Shown here one piece after another: positions 45,169-55,346 of a DNA stretch of 64,000 nucleotides. The notes beneath the pieces are model-generated. The model was not told the DNA's origin. It worked only from the letters and a program-made list of their open reading frames with translations, and ran no database searches. The translations under genes were made by a program, and so were the position numbers. Location: the NCBI GenBank assembly GCA_023313575.1, contig JAJTTP010000018.1, positions 372,001 to 436,000 of the forward strand, given 5' to 3'. Positions within the stretch are counted from its first letter, which is position 1. Every line of letters starts with the position of its first letter. This DNA comes from Eutypella sp. D-1. Lineage: Eukaryota > Ascomycota > Sordariomycetes > Xylariales > Diatrypaceae.

Positions 45169-46610
45169 GGTTTTTTTTTTGGGGGGGGGGGGGGGGGTTG
45201 AGTGTAGAGGTGTGCGCGGCCACGCGATAACAGAGTTATGGTCTATCTAGAATGCGGTATGAATAAGCCAGGAACTGGGTGATTACAATACAGTCATAGC
45301 TAGCGCGGCTGCGAGACTCTTAAAATTTATAAACTATGATCCGTCCGTTCTATCAACGGCTATCGGATGCCATGAAACTCTCGTAGATGGGTCATCCCTT
45401 CACTCACGAATAATTATGACCTTGGGCTGAGAGGAAAACAGGGACACACAAATACGCCACTCCGAAGGTGTGCTCGGTTAGAATGCCAACCGGGGTCCTA
45501 ATAGGATGTCGTCCTGGGTATGACTCATAAAGCCTTGCAGTTTTGGTTGTATTAGAGGGTACGCAATATCGACAGTTGTTTGCTTCTATATTGCTTGGAT
45601 CAGTTGAGTGTGTGGGCCAGCCTCGTCAGGCCTTTGCGCTCCCTGTACCAATAACGATCGTTGCCGCCATCACACCCTGTTTCAGCCTTCTATAGCACAA
45701 GCACACTGCGTTGTGTGACATCTCTAAGTTGGTAGAATAAGGATGTAGCTCTGGATTAACTGTATTGTTAGGCCGTAAGGCTGGAGTGAAGACAAAGAAA
45801 GTCCCGAGTCTCTAACTTGGACCCCGGTACGGTGCCTTTGCCTAAACGCCACTACGTGCTACATCTCGAAACCTTCTTCCCTTGGCAACTCAAGTTATGA
45901 TCAAACACTGAGTGATAATTCCTGTTATGAAAGATGATGGAGACCAAGGACCAAAAGCACATTACTCGCAGGTAGCAGGGAGCACCCAGCAGTATGTCTA
46001 CCTATCCTGGCCCAGTTGTCTCAGGTGGCTATTTTCGTCGTGGAATTTTCGGGAAAGATGTTACACATTCCTTGTTTGATACGTGCAGGCTTGGGGACAG
46101 ACAAAAGGAAAAAGAAAGACATCAACACCCCAAACCCAAGCCAACTTAGGACACACATGCCTGCACATGGAAGTCTACATATAATTGGTGGCTCACCGAG
46201 CTGCTGCCGCCGAGGAAGAAACGAAAAGTGATGGATCAGCCACTTTCTCATGTTCTGCCTTATCATGTCTATCATCTGATCCTGCGTGCCATGTTCTTTG
46301 ATAAGGCTATTAATGGTGCCCTTGCGTCCCGAGCCTAACTCATGGCTCAACAACACCCTCACTTACGTGGGAACAAGAGCTAGGCTTTCTAAGCCAAAAG
46401 CCTACAGATGTGATTACGGAATTCGCCGCCAAAATTTCCGGATGGATGCATGAGTCTTGAAATCGCATACATCTTTAGGCATGTTGGGCTGATTTTGTAG
46501 GGCAATATGGACTAAGTATTGCGATCAGTTGGGGATACTATAAGCTTTGTAAAGATGCATCAAAATATATCCGATCGGAGAGACCGCCAACAACGGTACG
46601 GTTATCCATA
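45169..46610. other. Intergenic upstream of aminotransferase-like gene
   Basis: It starts with T10G17 (45171-45197), which reads C17A10 immediately before the minus-strand start codon. The remainder is AT-balanced, without repeats or supported genes. An open stretch at 46240-46362 (minus) is too short to assign. Confidence 0.5.
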
Positions 46611-47195
46611 TCACGTGAACGGCCAGAATGTGAACTCCACATCCTTGGTATTAGTCCAAGGATCAAACCGCTCCGTCCCATCCTGGTAGTCTTTCAGTGA
46701 CCGTTCCCACCAGCTCCCTGGGACGTGTTGCTTGTCAACTGGCTTCAAACCCATCTTCTCCTCCAAGTATCTCGGCCAGTGCTTAGCATAAAAGCCTTTA
46801 ATCTCCAACTCTTCCTTCACCTTGAGTTGTGCCAGCCCGCGAAGAAAGACCACGCTTCTTCCCAGCCCAAAATGCATTGGGTCCTCCATGCTCCATGGTG
46901 TTGGTTCGCCCCAGGGTCCATCTGCATCCCAGTAGATGCTCAGGTGTTGAATGTTCGTTTCTTGTTGTTGCAACTTGTCGAAGAGTTGGCACCACAGTGG
47001 AGGACTGGAAGAGTCGGAGATCGCATCAAGAAAGATGGTGAGATTGGTGATTAGAGACGCATTGTTGGTCTCGAGCCAAGTCATGAAGGGCTTTGGCTGC
47101 GACACACATTGATGCCGAGGGACGGGAGAAGATCCTTCGGGGCATCGTTGAGGGTGCGGAGTTTCTGTAAAGCTGGGTCGGTCCCTTAATTCCAC
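46611..47195 (-). CDS. Hypothetical protein, 5' end uncertain
   Basis: A 194-codon frame. From about residue 45 it looks like a real fungal protein: NNASLITNLTIFLDAI, PPLWCQLFDKLQQQETNIQH, then STEDP-like SMEDPMHFGLGRSVVFLRGL and LEIKGFYAKHWPRYLEEKMG. This pattern is shared by fungal proteins of unknown function related to F-box/LRR-like hypotheticals. The first 40 residues are Pro/Ser-rich and do not fit, while the next frame there reads KLRTLNDAPKDLLPSLGI, a more typical LRR-like lead-in that ends at a stop. So either a 5' exon joins through an intron, or a frameshift has damaged the gene. Function unknown. Confidence 0.5.
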   Translation of the reverse strand: MELRDRPSFTETPHPQRCPEGSSPVPRHQCVSQPKPFMTWLETNNASLITNLTIFLDAISDSSSPPLWCQLFDKLQQQETNIQHLSIYWDADGPWGEPTPWSMEDPMHFGLGRSVVFLRGLAQLKVKEELEIKGFYAKHWPRYLEEKMGLKPVDKQHVPGSWWERSLKDYQDGTERFDPWTNTKDVEFTFWPFT

Positions 47196-47809
47196 CAGTA
47201 GCCCACACGGCTATGGAAAAGGATATACGGTGGAGAATACATAGTAACCAAGTGAAGCTATTTTCGTCTCTATGTATCCCGCGATGCACGTAGAATGTAA
47301 TGAAAAGATGGAGAGTTGATGGGCAAGCACGGAGAAAGAAAGTAGCCGCGAACTGATATTTGGAAGAGTTGGGCATCAAGAACATCCATGGATGTCCCAA
47401 TATATGACTCTCGAATATAACGACAGCTCATAAAACCCCCGCACAGAAAAGCTCTCACTATTGGTTCGAGTCGGAACGATGACACGTGATATGCGGCCAA
47501 CTTACGTACCGTCACGAGGATATTGCAACCATAGGTGTGGGGTAAATGTACATTTGAACCCCTATCTATTGGTATTGACCTCGAATCTCTTCTATTTCTA
47601 TGTAAGGGTTGAAGGACACGAGGTACTAGCGAGCGACATCCAGAGGTTTGATCTATCCCACAGAACGCCCCAACATCTTTCTAACAAAGTGAAGTATGTG
47701 CGATCATCAATATATACAGAGAAGCTGTCGTCATCATCCCGTAAGCTTTAAGATACGGGCGTAGCGATGAAGAATCCAGTCCGCATCTCTCGCTTTAAAG
47801 CGAAGAAAC
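47196..47809. other. Intergenic, possible remains of an upstream exon
   Basis: About 600 bp between two minus-strand genes. The 124- and 81-codon frames overlapping 47026-47515 (minus) may contain missing 5' exon sequence of the preceding hypothetical, but no splice chain is convincing. Confidence 0.35.
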
Positions 47810-48242
47810 TTAAGCCCAGTCCCAAGAGACCTGGATGCGGCCGACGGATAGGTCCGCCAACTGGGTGAAGACGGCCGGCGAGACGTCGATGCTACCCGAA
47901 GCGCACTCGGGGCACTTGTCGGCGACGGTGGCGGTGGCGGTCTTGCCCTGGTCTTTAAGAAGGTCATGTCTTAGTGGGAATTCGGACAGAGTGGGTTATG
48001 CCTTCAAGGATGTCCCGTTACTTACAAGTGATGGCGATCTGCCTGCCACAGGCAGGGGAGTTGTTGGGGTTGGGGTCGTTGCCGTACTCGGCAGGAGCGA
48101 TGGCGACAACATGGTCGCTCTCGCCAGCGGTGGTGCCGCAGGCACCGAGGCCGGGACTGTAGTAGGTAAGGTCACCGGTGTAGGCGACGGCGGAGGTGGC
48201 AACGAAGCCAACGGCGGCGATAACCTTAGTGAGGGAAAACAT
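47810..48242 (-). CDS. Small secreted double-psi beta-barrel (RlpA/barwin-like) protein
   Basis: Extracellular protein of the RlpA-like/expansin-like double-psi beta-barrel class, common among fungal secreted proteins that bind or loosen wall polysaccharide or act as effectors. Two exons, 48242-48026 and 47952-47810, with a 73-nt intron (GTAAGT...AAAG), give 119 residues. A clear signal peptide (about 1-20, hydrophobic AAVGFVATSAVA) precedes YTGDLTYYSPGLGACG, which is the family's opening. SDHVVAIAPAEYG, SPACGRQIAIT, then KTATATVADKCPECASGSID and a terminal WDWA follow. The splice join makes ITY-QGKTATATV. Four cysteines suggest two disulfides. No catalytic activity can be asserted. Confidence 0.9.
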
Positions 48243-51050
48243 TTTTACTGTCCCTTTGTTAGTTATGGGGGTGGATGGATTTAGTGTCTTAAAATCGTAT
48301 GGGATAGACGTACTGGTTTGAAAGTTGGGTCTTAAGTTTGAAAGGATCGTGGGTATTGTTTTGTGAAGGAGTGTAAGTTGATGTGCTGCTATTGTGATGT
48401 CTGATGAGGTGTTGGTGGTTGTTTCCTGATGAGCGAGATGTCGAGCTCTTTATACACGTCCGGGCCTGGATGGGTATACACCGATCCCGCGTATTCACCT
48501 CGTCTAACACAATGATTTCCGGAGCCTACGGATCTCTTCGAGATGCCTCTTTCGACGATTACCATCAACGACGTTGTGGAACGGGACATGATACCGCTGA
48601 GATGAGCACAGGATCCCTGTTCTAAACCATCCCTCCACCGTACGGAATCGTGGGTCGTGGTACTCCCCACTGCAAAGTCCTATACAGGTCCAATGCGGCA
48701 GTCCGTTCCTGCATGTCTCGCTGGCCGAGCAAAATAAGCTTATTGGTGCGAGGGAGAACCCATCGTAGATAGAACGTAGCACTGCGACGCGCCCTACTCT
48801 CGGGGCCGTCTCATCCAGCGCGGAAATATGCGAGGTAAGAGATCTGGCGATGGTCCAATTAGAGACATTCCACGTGGTTGTGATTAGCCGCTTCCGTCAA
48901 TGACAGTTTTCTATGCACCTACCCGCATAGGCAGGTGCGGGAGGGTGTAGCAAACTGGAATAGCCTTAGACATCGTGAACCGCTGGCCCGGGAGCCAACG
49001 TGTGGGAACATGAAGTTGCGGGATTACTAAGACGCAGCCACACTTACTCTCTTAGAAGTGCAAATGTCTAGTATCATCCTCAAAAACGGGAACGATCGAC
49101 GAGGCTAAGCGTCGACAGCCATGCGCCTACCGCCTTTGGCATCGCAATCTTGAATTGACATGTTACATCCACGACTATGGTCTAATGAGGCTGCTCGGAG
49201 TGTTGACACTGCCCACTTGGATAGCAATAACCATTGGTACATCGATGTCAGTCGGCCGAGTCCTAGCATCTCGTCCACCGATCGAGAAATCAACACACCA
49301 AATAGACAGGTTTCATGTACATTGCATGGCTAAAACTAGGTCTTGGGTTTCGGTAGGGCATCGGAGAGGTGGCACTAGCGAGATCACCGAGCAGGCGTTC
49401 GCTAGGCATCCGCCGTGGTGCTTACCGCTTGCTCATCTTCGGTGCAGGTAACACCCGGATGACCCCGTTGCCGGCCGGTTACACCGCGTAACCACACGGG
49501 ATCATATCCATAGTATGTAGAGCTGATGGGTGCAGGATGAGCCGAACTGCAGTGGGAATAGGCTCATTCTCAGACATGCATCTTTACGCTAATCGTCTTG
49601 ATGTCTTAGCACGATCCCACCTTTAATGCAAAGGCTTTTATTGAAGAGGCTCTGCCTGCCTCGCCTTACTGTGACCGCCGATCTTTCTTGGTCCTGTGTC
49701 CTATAATAGAAATCTCGAAATGCGCTTGGGTAACAACGGGGTTGTATTTAGTTCACTGTTCGAAGGGTTCGACATGGCCGGCAATTTATGAGGTAGACTG
49801 CCTAGGTAGCTGAATACATCTGGTTACCTTCTTAGAACTAGTATTCACTACCGAGATATCCAACAAAGGATAGCGCGAGATATTATAGGCCAAGCCGACG
49901 CAGGAACAGCTAACGTGGGAAAGGCGGGCGCAGGGGCTCATCTTTCAGACTTTCCTGATCGGGTAGGTATGTAAAAAAATGTTGCGAGACGTTCGCCCGG
50001 CGGGTCCGTGCCAATGAACCCTTGCGGCCGCTCTTTTCTGTCATCTCGGTACCGCTCGCGTGAGATCTTAGATTCGCAGTGCATACGCACGATGTAGTTG
50101 GCCGCGCCAGCCTTTCTGCATGCCATTACCACATTACCATGTGCGTATGACATTCTAAGCTGATCTATAACTCCAACGAGCGCGGTCGCGACGCGAGCTT
50201 ATATCTCCCTCCCTACGCATCTAAAAGAGCGGGTGCAACCTTTAAAGTTGCTAAAAATCCTTTCATAAGTAGGCTTTCATCGCATGAGCATGAACATTCG
50301 GAAAACAAAAACACCTATAGAGCCTGTATCCCCCGAGATATACAGCATGGCTGAAACTTCTGGCGTACAGCCATCGGGTAGTTATTCGACAGCGGCCTAA
50401 TGACTGCCTAAGTACATGCGCGGTTAGTATCACTTTAGCACACTCTACTCCATCCGCCTCAACCCCTTTCCGCCCTGGCCGCCTTCCCTCAAATACTCAA
50501 GCCACATGGTTTGAACTTGAGAATTTCGCTCAAATTCTCTGGATCGTAATTTCAAGCCACGGCGCAGCCACAGTCGTGCCCCAATGGGCTGATCAAGTAA
50601 CAAATCGCACAGCCTGCGGGCAAATACAACTACTACTATTCATGTAGTCTTGGCAGTACAACCCGAAGATGAATACCTCCGCGCTGATAGAAATAGGAGC
50701 ATGTCGTTGAAGCACGATACCCATGGATCGATGAGCCTCTATGGAGCATGAGGACCGGCACATTTAATTCATGCAGTAGAACTTTTGCTGGGTCGTGGAA
50801 TATGAATGCAATTATTCTAGGTAAAGTTCTTGGCGAGTAGTTACTTGATAGGCGAAGATAGTTATACATCCGAAGGCAGTGTCGTTTCCCAATTGCGGAT
50901 AGAGCGATTTCGAACAATTATTAGAAGTCAAAAAAGCGACATGAGTTTGATTATAGCGATACCGCAACACGTGATTCTGTTCCTAGTATACGCGTGACAG
51001 GAGTGTAGATTCCCTCATACACATTCGGAACGAAAAGTCTAGGACGCTAG
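48243..51050. other. Large intergenic region
   Basis: 2.8 kb without supported genes. The first 200 bp are presumably the promoter and leader of the secreted barrel protein. Short frames lack motifs. A GCCTAGGTAG element at about 49799-49808 is a partial match to the TACCTAGGTA family. No tandem repeats of note. Confidence 0.5.
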
Positions 51051-51716
51051 CTAGAAACCCCATGGTCCATTTTCCCGCAGATACTCCAATTCTTCAGTCG
51101 TACTTTCGCGGCCCAGGGCTGCATTGCGACCCGGAAAGCGGCCGAAGCGTCGGATGACATCGACGTGGGCCTGGGCGATGTCGAGTTCACTATCGCACAG
51201 CTCGCGCTGGGCAGTACCGGGCTCGGCGCGGGCCGCCATGCCTTGTAATAGCCCGAGGCAGCCGACCTGCGCAAGCAAGGACTCCGAGTGCATGAGAGGA
51301 AGATAGAAGAACAGCTGTTGGTCGAGCGCAACGCGGCGATCGTCGCCGCGTGCCACGGCGTCAACCGCTACTTCCAATGCCGCGCCACCCGACGAAAACG
51401 CCGCTGCCGTTCCCCTGTACACGTTCCGCGGCAACTGGTCTAGTAGTAGCAATAGTGCTAACGTACCGTCTGGTGTTTGCGCCCACCCCGCGAGCGCCCC
51501 CACCCGTGCCGCCTCGACGAGTGGCGTCCATATCTGGCACTCGGCGTCCACGGTGGCGGACGTCTTGAACCATTTGGCCACCCCGTCCGGGTGGTCGAAC
51601 CAAAATGACAGCAGACGGGTAATGTTGGAGGAATCGCTTATTGGGGCGACGAGACCGCTGTCGGCTGTTGTGTCTGCCGCAGCAGCTGATGACTGCTGAT
51701 TGGGGAGGCTCGCCAT
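51051..51716 (-). CDS. DUF924 family protein
   Basis: Single exon, 221 residues. It matches the DUF924 family (TPR-like helical, broadly conserved in bacteria and fungi, biochemical role undefined). Landmarks: ITRLLSFWFDHPDGVAKWFK near the N-terminus, LLLLLDQLPRNVYRGTAAAF (the LDQFPRN hallmark), LDQQLFFYLPLMHSESLLAQ, and ending VIRRFGRFPGRNAALGREST, then EELEYL. The first about 25 residues are an Ala/Ser-rich, variable leader. Start ATG is followed by GCG, and no intron is required. GC3 bias is strong compared with the AT-rich flank to its right. Confidence 0.92.
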   Translation of the reverse strand: MASLPNQQSSAAAADTTADSGLVAPISDSSNITRLLSFWFDHPDGVAKWFKTSATVDAECQIWTPLVEAARVGALAGWAQTPDGTLALLLLLDQLPRNVYRGTAAAFSSGGAALEVAVDAVARGDDRRVALDQQLFFYLPLMHSESLLAQVGCLGLLQGMAARAEPGTAQRELCDSELDIAQAHVDVIRRFGRFPGRNAALGRESTTEELEYLRENGPWGF

Positions 51717-52723
51717 CCTGAGTTTGAACTGTCGGTCTGTTTTTCTTCGCCGGCGAGAGAGATGTTGAATTGAGGTAAATTGGTCGGAACCACTCTTTTA
51801 GCCTTAAGTATTTAGTTACTTTATTAATATGCCCACTACGTCATATTAGAGAGAACCTAAATTTAGTCCAGTAGGATTTAAATCCGAAATCGGCTTTTGA
51901 TACAATTCTGAATAAAATAGCTTAAAAATTAGTATACCATGGTGGCCAGGAGGCATAGGAAGTTCTATTAGGCTGTAATTCCAATATGCTAGCTTGTCCT
52001 TTCTTCCCGTTCTATCTCTTTTGTCTCTCGTCCTCTTACTTTCTGTATCTTCTTGTTGATTGCTATCATTGATTGACTAGATCGGCTGACTGCGATTTTA
52101 ACCTCTATCGATGTATGCTAGTACGAAAAAAGTAGCAACCAAGCTTTTTGTCGATATCACTACAACTATTATCAGCATGTCACGAAAAGGGGTAATAGGG
52201 GTAATACGCCCCATATCTTTTACTACTATACTTAAGTACATTACCTCTATACCTGCAAGGGGTTAATAAGTCTGTCACTCAGTACAGACCTAGCAAGCGC
52301 TTTGTCTTCAACTTGACTATATATCCCACTTAATCTCTTTCTTTGCTCGTACGTCTATCAACTGTACCCGACAGCAACCCCAATCTGACAATGGGGGTTT
52401 AAATTCAAATGGTGATCGTTTGGGGATTGACTGTGTAACAGTGGCCATTCATACAGTACTCTATGATCATATATCTGGTTAACTTCATAACCAAGCCGCT
52501 GTTTGGAAGTTGCTAACAGGTTTCAAACGGATTTTGATAGATGGATCGTTGGAATTGAGAGGGACTCATATATACAGCCAATATACGGAAGAAGGAATAT
52601 ATACACAGAGAAAATCAGAAATTTCCACGCCCCGGGTCGCTTTAACTGTCATCGTATACAAGATATCGCCAGGGGAGGGGGGGATCCTCAACGTTTCCGC
52701 GCCAGCAAGTGGAAGCAGGAAAC
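51717..52723. other. AT-rich intergenic block
   Basis: 1 kb visibly richer in A/T than its surroundings, especially 51775-52330, with no supported gene. The composition would suit repeat-induced point mutation or an old element, but no paired repeat copy is available in the window to test that. Confidence 0.4.
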
Positions 52724-53451
52724 TCAGTCAGCCCAACCGCCAAGGCGCTGGACGACGTCGCTCACGTACGAGTTGGTGGCTCCGCGACCGTCACTGAGGT
52801 CGTTAGGGTTGACGTTGCCCGAGTTGTACTCCCGAAGAGCGGGGTAGATGGTCTTGGGCTCGTGCGTGTTGCCCCAGTTGCCCATGTTGCCCTTGAAGTG
52901 CTTCATACCACCCACGATCATGCCAGTAATCTGAGCCTGGGTCAGGTCGTGCTGGCCTGGGTAACCGGGGCAGGTGTAGCACTGCATGAGACCGCCAGTG
53001 GGGATGCCTTCGGGGCTGTAGGTAAGGGGAGCGCCGACGTCACCGTGAGACTCCTGCATCATCATGGAGAGGATCACGACAGCCGGGACTCCTTGCTTGC
53101 CAGCGTTGTCCTTGATGGCCCGGTAGATCTTCTTGACATCTGCCAAGGTGCTGCCAGTCTTCAGCATGTACGGCTTGTGGATTTGGAACTACAGACGATG
53201 ATATGTTAGAGGCTATGCCAATGTGCTCGAGACGAAGCCAATTCGAGAGGTCTTAGGGAGGAACAATCTATGAGAGGTTTACTTACAAGCTCCTCAAAAC
53301 CCTTCCAAGTGTTCTTTCCAGGGAAGTTCGTGTAGGGTCCGCTGTAATATTTCGGAGCGCGGACCATGAGCGCGCCTTCTGCAGGCGTAGGGGCTGCCAC
53401 AACGGCAGAGACGGCCGAGAGGGCCACAAGGAGAGTGTTGATGATCTGCAT
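52724..53451 (-). CDS. Secreted GH23/SLT-type lysozyme-like protein
   Basis: Predicted secreted protein with a lysozyme/soluble lytic transglycosylase-like domain. Two exons, 53451-53287 and 53188-52724, with a 98-nt intron (GTAAGT...TGTAG, phase 0), give 209 residues. A signal peptide (MQIINTLLVALSAVSAVVAA) is followed by a short propeptide-like segment and KYYSGPYTNFPGKNTWKGF. The core carries the SLT pattern: VVILSMMMQESHGDVG with the likely catalytic Glu at about 101, GLMQ at 121-124, QAQITGMIVGGMKHFKG and ALREYNSG at 172-179, ending in SYVSDVVQRLGGW. In bacteria this fold cleaves peptidoglycan. In fungi, action on bacterial wall or on chitin-like polymers is inference. Residues 123-129 contain a CYTC pair. 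Confidence 0.85.
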
Positions 53452-55346
53452 CTTGAAAAAGGAGTGCTGCTCGAAGCTTTGTCGAAGCTGAAGGAATGTA
53501 GTAGTGTAAGGGAGAGCTTGGAAGATCTGCTTGGGATGAGGATTTCAGAATAGCAATTAGAAGGATGATCTTCTAGCATTTATATATTGAATAACTGGCT
53601 GTATCCGCCAATGCAAACCCGGGACTACCGGAGTATTCAAGTCCAAAGTTCTATATCGTAGCACCAGTCCTCATCGAGGCGGATGATACCTCCCCAAATG
53701 GGAAGGTTGACTTTACGACGTTTTTCACCTTGGAAACCTAGACGACGGGTGCAAGTCGCGCCACCACACGAGTAACTCGACTGATCAGGTAAAACATGAA
53801 ATAAGCGTTTGCTATAGTAATCCCTATAGATCCCTAAGTTAGACATCGTTATACACTACGGTTAAATTTGGACGAGGCTCGGGGCTGAGTGTGTCGAGAT
53901 CTTGTGATATTCGATATATAAGCTGAGACATTGAAGAACTCTGATTTGAAACTACTACATTTGCCCGCAGCCTTGCTCCAGCGTGAATAAAATTAATACT
54001 TATTAATCCCTAGCGGGTTGTACATGTGATATTGGCTCGGCTTACAAAGTATCTGGCGAGATAATGTAGCATCATCTCTGGTCATAACTCACTAACTAAA
54101 GACGACTGGAATATATGCCTACCCAACCGGAATGAAATACATGCTACATTCTGGAAGAAGAATATTAGGGAGTGTTGACTGTGACTGCGAGAGGATGAAG
54201 ATCACGCAGCACGAGGCTTTTCGTAGTAAGCTCCGCCTTGACCAATAGTAGAGCTGAGTGCTGACTAAACTCAATCAAGCTTTGCCCACGATTACCGGAT
54301 TAGGAAAGTCACTCAAGCGGCGAGAATCCTACAACGAGCATGATATGAGTAAGGGAAGATTGAATTACTACCACGAAGGATGACCTGCCTTTCACATATA
54401 AATCATATGGGTATAATCCCCCATACTCCGGAAACGATGGAAACTGATCATTGGCCTTATAGGCACTGCAGAAATCTGCCGAGTTTAGTGAGATAACGTT
54501 ACTCGAATATGTGGTCCTATAAAATCGAAAAATGGACTGGTGCCCCATAACTAGCAATCGTTATGAGATGTTCTTGAACACCGTTCTCATTCACAAGACA
54601 TTCTAGACTCACAAGGTAGAGGTCTAGCCACCATGCTCATCGCTTTCGGGCAGTTGCGAGCTTGAACGCCCCGCCTAATACGACGGAGGATCGGTCCACA
54701 GTCGGTGTCACTGTGCCCAGGAGAGAAAACTCAGCAAATATCCAAACTCGACTCTGTATTAATCACAAGACTGCCCATACCTTGCTGACAACCCCTTAGT
54801 TTCGGGTAGCCTGAGCCGGATCGACGTGACATGGCGGCTTGGACCGGATCGACGTGGTATGGTAGTATGGATCCTTCGGGCTTTCTTAGCGCACTCGGTG
54901 CGGGATGAAGGAGATACTCATCCCGCACCCCAAGGCGGGTTTTGAGCTGACAAAGTACTTCGCTGATAACCACCTTAGGATTGAACCTCCTGAAACCTCG
55001 AGCATCTGCTGTGCTACTGCGCAGTGCTACACAAGATACAAGGGCTGATAACCAAGGCAGACGCCGGCTGTCATAGTAGTACAGAAGATGACAAAATACT
55101 TCAGTCGAAGCCACTCTACTCTATTATTATATCTTCATGGTTTCAGCCGCGTTTTGTCTTATCAGAATCCCATTGGAGTTTGGCAAGGACGTTAGACAGG
55201 AGACAAGTAGTAGAGAACTAGTATAAGTGGGATAGAAAAAGGGGGATATATAAAGTGGGGTAATTAGGGGATAACAGGGGTTGACCCCAGCCATATCCCT
55301 AGCTGGGTATTCCTCAAGCCACGAATCCGTGTACTTGAATTTACCT
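53452..55346. other. Intergenic with hairpin and diverged direct repeat
   Basis: 1.9 kb. The first 150 bp are the leader of the lysozyme-like gene. A 28-bp imperfect tandem duplication (54816-54871) and a perfect 12-bp hairpin (54897-54929) lie close together. Frames of 69-127 codons at 53637-53846, 54309-54557 and 54731-55114 (minus) have no recognisable domain. Confidence 0.45.
54897..54929. repeat. Perfect 12-bp inverted repeat
   Basis: GGTGCGGGATGA, a 9-nt loop, then TCATCCCGCACC. It lies beside the 28-bp direct repeat, and could be the end of a small decayed element or an RNA hairpin. Confidence 0.85.

Noticed and set aside
46021..46362. 113-codon minus-strand frame
   Set aside because: The first 40 codons look somewhat protein-like, but no family, splice partner or good start context was found.
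47455..47480. tRNA T-arm-like GGTTCGAGTC
   Set aside because: No D-arm, anticodon stem or acceptor pairing could be found around it. I saw no convincing tRNA anywhere in the window.
54731..55114. 127-codon minus-strand frame near the 54.9-kb hairpin
   Set aside because: It runs through the diverged duplication and inverted repeat and shows no motif, so coding is unlikely.
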